From an uncultured Lysobacteraceae bacterium (GTDB lineage Bacteria; Pseudomonadota; Gammaproteobacteria; Xanthomonadales; Rhodanobacteraceae): a DNA stretch of 5,068 nucleotides. The position numbers and the translations under genes were made by a program. Shown here in pieces: positions 1 through 5,068 of the stretch; position 1 is the first letter of the stretch, and the number at the start of each line of letters is the position of its first letter. The notes beneath the pieces are model-generated. The model was not told the DNA's origin and searched no databases. It saw nothing but the letters and a program-made list of their open reading frames with translations. The DNA lies in assembly GCA_946480705.1 (NCBI GenBank), contig CAMLLF010000361.1, positions 1 through 5,068 on the forward strand. The letters are read 5' to 3'.

Positions 1-1340
1 TGGAGTGGGCGGTCAAGGAAGGCGAAGTCGTGCGCCTCGACGCGCCGCTCGTGTCGATGGAGACGGCCAAGGCCGTCGTCGAAGTGCCGTCGCCGTTCTC
101 CGGCAAGGTCGTGAAGCTCTACGGCCGCAACGGCGACGTCATCGTGACCGGCGCGGCGCTCGTCGACATCGAACTCGATCCGAACCTGCCGCAGCGCGCC
201 GAAGCGCAGGACACCGGCCATCACCACGGCCACGCGGCGAAGACGCCCGAACCCGCGCTGCCCAAGGGCGCCGGTGCGCCGACGCCGCAGAGCGGCGACA
301 CGAAAGTCATCGCGTCCGACGAAGGCGGCGAGATCAGGAGCGGCGACGCCAAGCGTGCCGATGCCGGCACCGTCGTCGGCGCGATGGAAGCGAGCGACCG
401 CGTGGTTGCCGAGCAGGCGATCTCGGTCGGCGGCGTCAAGGCGATGCCGGCCGTGCGCGCACTCGCGAAGAAACTCGGCGTCGATCTGTCCCGCGTCGCG
501 CCGAGCGGCGCCGGCGGCGTCGTCACGATGAACGACGTCAAGGACGCCGCGAGCAAGGGCACGGCGCGTGCCGGCGCCGCACCGGTCGCCGCGCCGGCAC
601 CGGCACCTGTCGCCGCGCCGTCCGCGCCCGCGGCGCAGCGCACCGCGGTCTCGGCATCGGGCCAGCCCATGCGCACGGCGCCGCCGAGCGCCCCGGCCGC
701 ACTCGGCCAGCCCGAACAGCTCAAGGGCGTGCGCCGCAACATGGCGCGCGTCATGGCCGACGCGCACGCAAAGGTCGTTCCGACGACGCTCTGCGACGAC
801 GCCGACCTGCACGCCTGGCTGCCGGGCAACGACATCACCGTGCGCCTGATCCGTGCGCTCGTGCGCGCCTGCAAGACCGTGCCGGCGCTCAACGCCTGGT
901 TCGACGGCGACAACCTCACGCGCACGATGCATCCGCATGTCGACGTCGGCATCGCGGTCGATACCGAAGACGGCCTGTTCGTGCCGGCGCTGCGCAATGC
1001 GGACGTGCTCGACGCCGCCGGCCTGCGCCAGGCGATCAACCGCCTGCGCGATTCGGTGCGCAACCGCTCGATCCCGCCGGAAGAATTGAAGGGGTATACG
1101 ATTTCCCTTTCCAACTTCGGCGTGTTCGCCGGCCGCTATGCCACACCCGTCGTCGTTCCGCCCTGCGTCGCGATCGTCGCCGCCGGCAAGCTGCGCCACG
1201 AACTCGTGCCGGTCATGGGCGGCGTCGAGACGCATCGCCTGATGCCGCTGTCGCTGACCTTCGACCACCGCGCCGCGACCGGCGGCGAGGCGGCGCGCTT
1301 CCTCAAGGCCATGCTCGACGATCTGGCGCTGGCATCCTGA
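1..1340 (+). CDS. Dihydrolipoamide acyltransferase, E2 subunit of a 2-oxoacid dehydrogenase complex (5' partial)
   Basis: E2 core subunit of a cytoplasmic 2-oxoacid dehydrogenase complex: it moves an acyl group from E1 through a lipoyl arm to coenzyme A. The first full codon is at 3 and the frame is open to the left edge, so the true start is outside; the GTG at 30 lies inside the lipoyl domain and is not the start. Counting residues from position 3: lipoyl domain about 1-60, with the lipoylated lysine in METAKA (Lys23, bases 69-71); E3/E1 subunit-binding domain about 146-183 (AMPAVRALAKKLGVDL, then VAPSGAGG); Ala/Pro-rich linker about 187-238; catalytic domain about 240-445, with SNFGVFAGRYATP and the active-site motif DHRAATGG (His422). 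The usual motif is DHRxxDG, so Thr426 stands where Asp is expected. The catalytic domain looks short after DDADLHAW compared with typical E2s. Substrate (pyruvate or branched-chain 2-oxoacids) cannot be fixed without the upstream E1 genes. A strong terminator follows, so this is probably the last gene of its operon. Confidence 0.95.
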   Translation, partial: EWAVKEGEVVRLDAPLVSMETAKAVVEVPSPFSGKVVKLYGRNGDVIVTGAALVDIELDPNLPQRAEAQDTGHHHGHAAKTPEPALPKGAGAPTPQSGDTKVIASDEGGEIRSGDAKRADAGTVVGAMEASDRVVAEQAISVGGVKAMPAVRALAKKLGVDLSRVAPSGAGGVVTMNDVKDAASKGTARAGAAPVAAPAPAPVAAPSAPAAQRTAVSASGQPMRTAPPSAPAALGQPEQLKGVRRNMARVMADAHAKVVPTTLCDDADLHAWLPGNDITVRLIRALVRACKTVPALNAWFDGDNLTRTMHPHVDVGIAVDTEDGLFVPALRNADVLDAAGLRQAINRLRDSVRNRSIPPEELKGYTISLSNFGVFAGRYATPVVVPPCVAIVAAGKLRHELVPVMGGVETHRLMPLSLTFDHRAATGGEAARFLKAMLDDLALAS

Positions 1341-1370
1341 TCGAACGGCAGTCGTCCCGCCGCTGTCGTC

Positions 1371-1409
1371 GACGGCGCCGCGCCTCCCGCGCGGCGCCGT
1401 CATCGTTTT
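1371..1409 (+). terminator. Rho-independent terminator after the E2 gene
   Basis: A perfect 13-bp inverted repeat, GACGGCGCCGCGC (1371-1383) and GCGCGGCGCCGTC (1389-1401), encloses a CTCCC loop. After four bases (ATCG) comes TTTT at 1406-1409. It starts 31 bases past the E2 stop codon, the expected place for an intrinsic terminator. The T-run is short and slightly displaced, but the stem is very stable. Confidence 0.85.
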
Positions 1410-1410
1410 C

Positions 1411-1553
1411 GGCAAGCAGCGGCAGCGGGCTCCTGCTCGCACGGAACGCCGTGTGGCGCCGTGCGCGCCCTTGTGCAAAGCACGATCGTTCGACACCTTC
1501 CCTACGACTCCCCGGTTCCGGAATGCAGATTTCACCTGCCCGTCGACACGCAT
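1411..1553. other. Spacer without recognisable gene
   Basis: Between the terminator and the propeller-like remnant I see no credible gene. Reading frames open here are arginine- and proline-rich, as expected of shadow frames in GC-rich DNA, and none has a convincing ribosome binding site. The only structure is the hairpin at 1439-1464. Confidence 0.5.
1439..1464. repeat. Inverted repeat / imperfect hairpin
   Basis: GCACGG (1439-1444), an AA bulge, CGCC (1447-1450), loop GTGT (1451-1454), GGCG (1455-1458) and CCGTGC (1459-1464) form a 10-bp stem with one two-base bulge. No T-run follows on the + strand and no A-run precedes it, so it does not look like an intrinsic terminator for either strand. 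It could be an RNA structure or a chance product of GC-rich sequence. Confidence 0.4.
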
Positions 1554-1828
1554 GCTCTGTACATCCGCGACAGCGGCCAGAGCCACTGCGCCAGCGTCGA
1601 CGGCGTGACCGGAGAGATCTACCCGACGGGAGCTACGACATCGTGGTTTCCGCCGGCGCCACTCGCGTCGCGTGTACGCAACTCAGCCAGCGGATCCTGC
1701 TGCACGACCGTACGACGCAGCGCACGCATTCGCTCACACCCTCCGATGCGAACGGCCGGAACCGGCGGTTCGACCTCTGTGGTTCCGGAGATTGCGCCGT
1801 GTTCCCGAGTCATGCCGACAACTCCCTT
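1554..1828 (+). pseudogene. Probable remnant of a beta-propeller repeat gene (about 1.5 repeats, frameshifted)
   Basis: Two stretches in different frames resemble repeats of the large propeller gene that begins at 2547. In the frame of 1554, ALYIRDSG then ASVDGVTGE (1554-1616) matches the repeat's 'VYLRDR ... VSV.G' half. From 1622 in the next frame, PDGSYDIVVSAGATRVA, then ILLHDRTTQRTHSL, then CGSGDCAVFPSHADNSL follow the complete order of a repeat: 'DGRYVVFSS.ATNLV', 'VFVRDRTTGTTxRVS', and the next 'DGRYVAFSS.ADNLV'. The distance between the two DGR-like points (1625 and 1784) is 53 codons, inside the 52-65 range of the downstream gene. The frame change near 1620, the short distance across it, the lack of a signal peptide, start or ribosome binding site, and the loss of similarity after about 1828 argue for decay. 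Resemblance is by eye, so chance similarity in one frame is possible. Confidence 0.5.
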
Positions 1829-1912
1829 CGGCACCCGATATTGGCGACCCGGACACGCCATGCCCGGCACCGCCCGCGTCGACCCGGCCAACCTACCCCA
1901 CCGTCCGGCCTC

Positions 1913-1921
1913 TGGTAAGCT
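1913..1921 (+). promoter_or_regulatory. Candidate extended -10 promoter element
   Basis: TGGTAAGCT fits the extended -10 pattern TGnTAnnnT, with TAAGCT at 1916-1921. It lies 30 bases before the ATG at 1952, which would give a short leader of roughly 24 bases that still contains the ribosome binding site. No good -35 hexamer is seen around 1893-1898 (CTACCC), which an extended -10 can tolerate. Confidence 0.4.
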
Positions 1922-1938
1922 CCGCGCTTCAACCGATC

Positions 1939-1944
1939 GGGGGA
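1939..1944 (+). promoter_or_regulatory. Ribosome binding site, possibly within a hairpin loop
   Basis: GGGGGA lies 7 bases before the ATG at 1952 and fixes that start. The flanks CCGAT (1933-1937) and ATCGG (1946-1950) can pair, placing the purine-rich site in an 8-base loop. Confidence 0.7.
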
Positions 1945-1951
1945 AATCGGC

Positions 1952-2494
1952 ATGCAACACAATCCTTACGCGCCGCCGCAGGCGCGCGTGAGTGTGCGGG
2001 CGCTCGACGACGGCTCGCAGGTCTGGCGCGAAGGCGAACTGGCGGTCATGACGCCGTCGGGAGAACTGCCGCCGCGCTGCGTCAAATGCAATGCGGACGC
2101 GGTCCAGCCGATCAAGGAACGCACGGTCTACTGGCACACGCCATGGCTCTACGTGCTGATCCTCATCAGCATCCTGGTCTATCTGATCGTCGCGCTGATC
2201 GCGCGCAAGAGCGCGCGGATCGGCCCGGGGCTTTGCGAAGAACATCGCCGGCTGCGCAACAACGTGATCCTCGGCAGCCTGCTCGGTGCGTTCGCCGGCA
2301 TCGGCCTCGTCATCGCCGCCATCGGCAACTCCAGCGGCGCGCTCGGGCTGCTCGGCGGACTCGTGCTGCTCGCGGCGGTCATCGTCGGGATGATGAAGGG
2401 ACGCATCGTCTACGCCGTGCGCATCGATGCGAACCGGATCTCGCTCAAGGGCTGCGGCGAGGCGTTTCTCGCATCGCTGCCGCGGCGGCGCTGA
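1952..2494 (+). CDS. Small membrane protein with CxxC and CxxH motifs, function unknown
   Basis: A 180-residue inner-membrane protein whose function I do not recognise. It opens with MQHNPYAPPQA, an 'NPYAPP' start that I recall from many uncharacterised proteobacterial membrane proteins. A hydrophilic N-terminal part (about 1-60) contains CVKC (Cys43, Cys46). A hydrophobic segment follows at about 64-84, then a basic stretch with CEEH (Cys95, His98), then two more hydrophobic segments at about 105-124 and 129-148, and a basic tail ending in RRR. The pairs Cys43/Cys46 and Cys95/His98 are possible metal ligands, although a membrane segment separates them. The paired 'CVKCNA' and 'LCxxH' pattern matches, from memory, a conserved family of unknown function. 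The start is supported by GGGGGA 7 bases upstream and an extended -10 element further up. The gene stands between the propeller remnant and the intact propeller gene, 52 bases from the latter; nothing shows a functional link. Real gene: high confidence. Role: none assigned. Confidence 0.88.
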   Translation: MQHNPYAPPQARVSVRALDDGSQVWREGELAVMTPSGELPPRCVKCNADAVQPIKERTVYWHTPWLYVLILISILVYLIVALIARKSARIGPGLCEEHRRLRNNVILGSLLGAFAGIGLVIAAIGNSSGALGLLGGLVLLAAVIVGMMKGRIVYAVRIDANRISLKGCGEAFLASLPRRR

Positions 2495-2525
2495 ACGGTC
2501 CACGGAATATATAAATACATACCGT
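2495..2525 (+). promoter_or_regulatory. AT-rich promoter region with inverted repeat
   Basis: The gap before the propeller gene contains an AT-rich run unlike the surrounding DNA, with TATAAA at 2510-2515 as a candidate -10. No convincing -35 is found 17 bases upstream, where the bases are GGCGCT inside the preceding gene. ACGGT (2495-2499) and ACCGT (2521-2525) form short inverted arms around the AT-rich core, which could be a regulator site or chance. Confidence 0.4.
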
Positions 2526-2532
2526 AGAAAAC

Positions 2533-2538
2533 AGGGAG
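2533..2538 (+). promoter_or_regulatory. Ribosome binding site of the propeller gene
   Basis: AGGGAG lies 8 bases before the ATG at 2547. It decides the start of a gene whose stop codon is outside the window; the signal peptide begins exactly at this ATG. Confidence 0.75.
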
Positions 2539-2546
2539 CTTCAATA

Positions 2547-5068
2547 ATGGACGGACGAATTTGCCGCGCGGCAGTCCTCTGCGCAGCGCTGCTGCCCGCG
2601 ACGGCGGGCGCACTCGGCGTCGAACTCGTCAGCCGCGGCGCTTTCGCCGCGCCGATGGACAGCAACGGCCCGACCGAGCGCATCGACGACGTGACGCCGG
2701 ACGGACGCTTCACACTGTTCAGTTCGAGCGCGAGCAACCTCGTGCCGTCCGACACGAACCGTGTCGCCGACCTGTTCCTGCACGATGCGGCCAGCGGCAC
2801 GCTCGAGCGCGTCAGCGTCGGCACCGGCGGCGTCCAGGCTGCGGGATTCGTCGGCGCAATCGGTGGCGTGAGCGACGACGGCCGATACGTCGTGTTCGAC
2901 AGCGCGTCAGCGGGCCTCACGGCAGCCGATACCTTCGGCTACCGCCAGGTCTACCTGCGTGACCGCGTCGCCGGTACGACGACGCTGCTCTCGCGCTTGC
3001 CGGGCGGCGTCGCCGGCCAGGGCGAAAGTGCGAACCCGAAGATCAGTGCCGATGGTCGCTACGTCGCATTCGATACCGTGGTCCCGTTCGATGCCAAGGA
3101 CAACAACACGGCGCGCGACATTTACCGGGTCGACTTGCAGACCGGCATCTTCACACTGATCTCGGTTTCCGAAAGCGGCCGCATCGGCAACGCCGACAGT
3201 CTCGAACCACGCATGTCCGCCGACGGCAGCAGTATCGCGTTCCACACGTGGGCGACGAACCTCGTGCCCGGCGATATCAACAACTATTGGGACATCGTTC
3301 TGCGCAAGCCAGCGAGCGGCACGACACAGCGCGTCAGCGTCAAAGCCGACGGCAGCCCGATGCAGTCGTATCCGGAACTCTCCTACACCGGCAGCCTGAG
3401 CAGCGACGGACGCTATGTGCTGTTCAATGCCTACGAAGCGCTCAGCGCTTCCGACACCAACGACACCACCGACGGCTACCGCTACGACAGCCAGGACGGC
3501 AGCATCCTGCGCGTCACACTCGCGACGGGTGGTGCCGAGATGACGGAATCCGCGACAGCGACTGCCATGTCGCGCGACGCGTCGCGCATCGTCATGGATA
3601 CGCTGACCGCCGACGTCCTGCCCGGACAGCCACGCGGCTACTCGCGCGTGTTCCTGCGCACCATCGCGACCGGTGACATCACCCATGTGACGTTCCGCAG
3701 CGGTGGTGAAGTTCCCGGCGACCACGCCTATGCCGCTGCGCTGGCCGACGACGGCGAAACCGTCGTCGCGCTGACGTCCAGCAGCGGTTTCGTCGCCGAC
3801 GATACGAACGACACGAGCGATCTGATCCGTCAAAGCGGTCGCTCGAATCCCGCGCAACGCCTCTCGTCGCCGCTTGCAGGTTTTTCGTCCACGGCGGCGA
3901 ACAACGACAGCGCCGCATATTTCCAGGGATCCTCGGGCAGCGCCGACGCGCGCTTCATCGCCTTCAGTTCGCGTGCGACCAATCTGGTGCCGGGCGACCT
4001 GAACGGCGTCGAAGACGTCTTCGTACGGGATCGCCTGCTCGGAACCATGGAACGCGTCAGCATTTACGCAAACGGCGCACAGGGTTTCTGCGGCAGCTTC
4101 AGCCCGAGCATCAGCGACGACGGCCGCTACGTCGCATTCTTCAGCTGCACGCCGTTCGACGAGCCGGTCCCCGCGTTTCGCAGCGACATCTACGTGCACG
4201 ACAGGGTCGCCCGCACGACAGCGCTCGTCAGCCGCCGTCCTGATGGCCAGCCGGCCAACAACACCAGCGCGCTGCCGCAGCTCTCGGCGGACGGCCGATA
4301 CGTGACGTTCTCCTCGTGCGCGACGGATCTCGTCGCCGACGACGTCAACGGAATGTGCGACGTATTCGTGCGCGATCTGAGCACCGGCGTCACCGTGCTT
4401 GCGACGCGGTCGATCGGTACCGGTGGCGCCGACGCGCACACGCAGCAGTCGTGGATTTCGCGCAATGGCCGCCTGGTGTTCTTCAACTCCGACGCAACGA
4501 ACCTCGTTGCAGACGACACGAACGGCATCAGTGACGTGTTTGCGTTCGATCGCGTCCTTCAGACCGTCGAGCGCATCAATGTGAGCTCGCAGGAACAACA
4601 GTCCGACAACTACAGCGCATTCGAGGACGTTTCCGAGGACGGCAATCAGGTGCTGTTCTGGAGTTCCGCCAGCAACATGGTCACGAATGGGCCGTACTTC
4701 GGCGCCTACCTGCGCAATCGCACGACCGGCGAGACCGAGCTCATCAGCCGTATGAGCGGCGGCGAGCCCCTTGTGGCAACGGGACCCGCCGTGATCTCCG
4801 CCGACGGCCAGCGCGCCGCGTTCGTGACCGGCGCGACGTACGTCGGCATGCCCGAAGGCTTCAAGCTGATGCTGCTCAATCGCGGCACGGGGCGTGTGAG
4901 CCTCATCTACAAGCTGGACGACCGGTATCAGTTCAGCGGGGACGTGTCCTTCCTCGATGGAGGACGCAAGTTGCTGCTGGCGAGCCGCGACAACGCGCTT
5001 GTCGACGGCGACTCGAACAACCATTTCTCCGATGTGTTCCTGCTCGACAAGATCGAGGACCACCTGTT
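2547..5068 (+). CDS. Secreted beta-propeller repeat protein, PD40/TolB-like (3' partial)
   Basis: An open frame of 840 codons without a stop, continuing past the right edge. The N-terminus is a Sec signal peptide: MDGRICR, hydrophobic core AAVLCAALLPATAGA, likely cleavage after Ala22. Cys12 follows leucine, so it is not a lipobox. The rest is a tandem array of about 58-residue repeats with the pattern SADGRYVAFSS, then ATNLVPGDTNG, DVFVRDR, TGTTxRVSV. DGR-like points fall at residues 51, 110, 168, 225, 287, 343, 401, 466, 524, 581, 639, 697, 752 and 804, giving 14 repeats. This is the beta-strand pattern of WD40-like (PD40) propeller blades as in TolB-type proteins. Repeats 6, 7, 13 and 14 are the most divergent. 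The mature part has only four cysteines (515, 534, 591, 604), all in repeats 9-10. The protein should act in the periplasm, at the surface or outside. No catalytic domain, anchor or sorting signal is visible in the part seen; such propellers often bind proteins or sugars, but no ligand can be inferred. The opposite strand is also open for 718 codons, which I take as a shadow. Confidence 0.92.
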   Translation, partial: MDGRICRAAVLCAALLPATAGALGVELVSRGAFAAPMDSNGPTERIDDVTPDGRFTLFSSSASNLVPSDTNRVADLFLHDAASGTLERVSVGTGGVQAAGFVGAIGGVSDDGRYVVFDSASAGLTAADTFGYRQVYLRDRVAGTTTLLSRLPGGVAGQGESANPKISADGRYVAFDTVVPFDAKDNNTARDIYRVDLQTGIFTLISVSESGRIGNADSLEPRMSADGSSIAFHTWATNLVPGDINNYWDIVLRKPASGTTQRVSVKADGSPMQSYPELSYTGSLSSDGRYVLFNAYEALSASDTNDTTDGYRYDSQDGSILRVTLATGGAEMTESATATAMSRDASRIVMDTLTADVLPGQPRGYSRVFLRTIATGDITHVTFRSGGEVPGDHAYAAALADDGETVVALTSSSGFVADDTNDTSDLIRQSGRSNPAQRLSSPLAGFSSTAANNDSAAYFQGSSGSADARFIAFSSRATNLVPGDLNGVEDVFVRDRLLGTMERVSIYANGAQGFCGSFSPSISDDGRYVAFFSCTPFDEPVPAFRSDIYVHDRVARTTALVSRRPDGQPANNTSALPQLSADGRYVTFSSCATDLVADDVNGMCDVFVRDLSTGVTVLATRSIGTGGADAHTQQSWISRNGRLVFFNSDATNLVADDTNGISDVFAFDRVLQTVERINVSSQEQQSDNYSAFEDVSEDGNQVLFWSSASNMVTNGPYFGAYLRNRTTGETELISRMSGGEPLVATGPAVISADGQRAAFVTGATYVGMPEGFKLMLLNRGTGRVSLIYKLDDRYQFSGDVSFLDGGRKLLLASRDNALVDGDSNNHFSDVFLLDKIEDHL

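Noticed and set aside
221..1114. A 297-codon open frame on the - strand inside the E2 gene
   Set aside because: The overlapping + strand frame is an unmistakable E2 protein; the - strand translation has only Ser/Ala/Thr-rich low-complexity sequence.
5..1918. A 637-codon open frame on the + strand overlapping the E2 gene
   Set aside because: Over the E2 gene it is an Arg-rich shadow of the true frame. Only its last part, about 1622-1828, resembles a protein family, and that is reported as the propeller remnant.
1461..1991. A 176-codon open frame on the + strand between the E2 and membrane protein genes as an intact gene
   Set aside because: It overlaps the start of the membrane protein gene, has no ribosome binding site, and looks protein-like only at 1554-1616, after which the similarity moves to another frame.
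2568..2582. Lipoprotein signal around Cys12 of the propeller protein
   Set aside because: The residue before Cys12 is Leu, whereas a lipobox needs Ala, Gly or Ser there; a standard cleavage after Ala22 fits better.
1619..2920. A 433-codon open frame on the - strand across the membrane protein gene
   Set aside because: It covers the antisense of three unrelated regions, is Arg/Asp/Ala-rich without any motif, and conflicts with the well supported + strand genes.
2907..5063. A 718-codon open frame on the - strand
   Set aside because: It is the antisense of the propeller gene. Its apparent repeats mirror the + strand repeats, it has no recognisable domain or signal, and the + strand frame has a ribosome binding site, a signal peptide and clear blade motifs.

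Overview
The window is GC-rich proteobacterial DNA with three genes, all on the + strand: the 3' part of an E2 subunit of a 2-oxoacid dehydrogenase complex, a small membrane protein of unknown function, and the 5' part (840 codons) of a secreted repeat protein that runs off the right edge. GC-rich codon use, the form of the E2 (short catalytic domain, DHRAATGG active-site motif) and the membrane protein with an 'NPYAPP' start and a CVKC motif suggest the Xanthomonadales/Lysobacterales of the Gammaproteobacteria. That placement is an inference from remembered family traits and was not tested.

Region by region: 1-1340 encodes the E2 acyltransferase, which enters the window inside its lipoyl domain and carries an E3/E1-binding domain, a long Ala/Pro linker and the catalytic domain. 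A perfect 13-bp GC hairpin followed by TTTT (1371-1409) closes that transcription unit. The 611-base gap up to 1951 holds a second hairpin and, at about 1554-1828, what looks like a frameshifted remnant of a beta-propeller repeat gene of the same type as the large gene downstream. An extended -10 element and a strong ribosome binding site precede the membrane protein gene (1952-2494). A 52-base AT-rich gap with a candidate -10 and a ribosome binding site then leads into the propeller gene (2547 to beyond 5068).

The propeller gene encodes a Sec signal peptide followed by 14 recognisable repeats of about 58 residues, built on a 'SADGRYVAFSS ... NLVPGDTNG ... DVFVRDR ... RVSV' pattern. Fourteen repeats would fit two seven-bladed propellers, with the longest inter-repeat spacing falling between repeats 7 and 8. 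The only four cysteines of the mature part lie in repeats 9 and 10.

The three genes do not form an obvious pathway. The E2 belongs to a unit whose other members (E1, E3) would lie to the left. The membrane protein and propeller gene each have their own translation signals and may be separate units. No RNA gene, insertion sequence, CRISPR array, attachment site or origin was seen. I found no evidence for a novel multi-gene system; the most unusual points are the propeller remnant beside an intact relative, the 14-repeat architecture and the changed E2 active-site motif.
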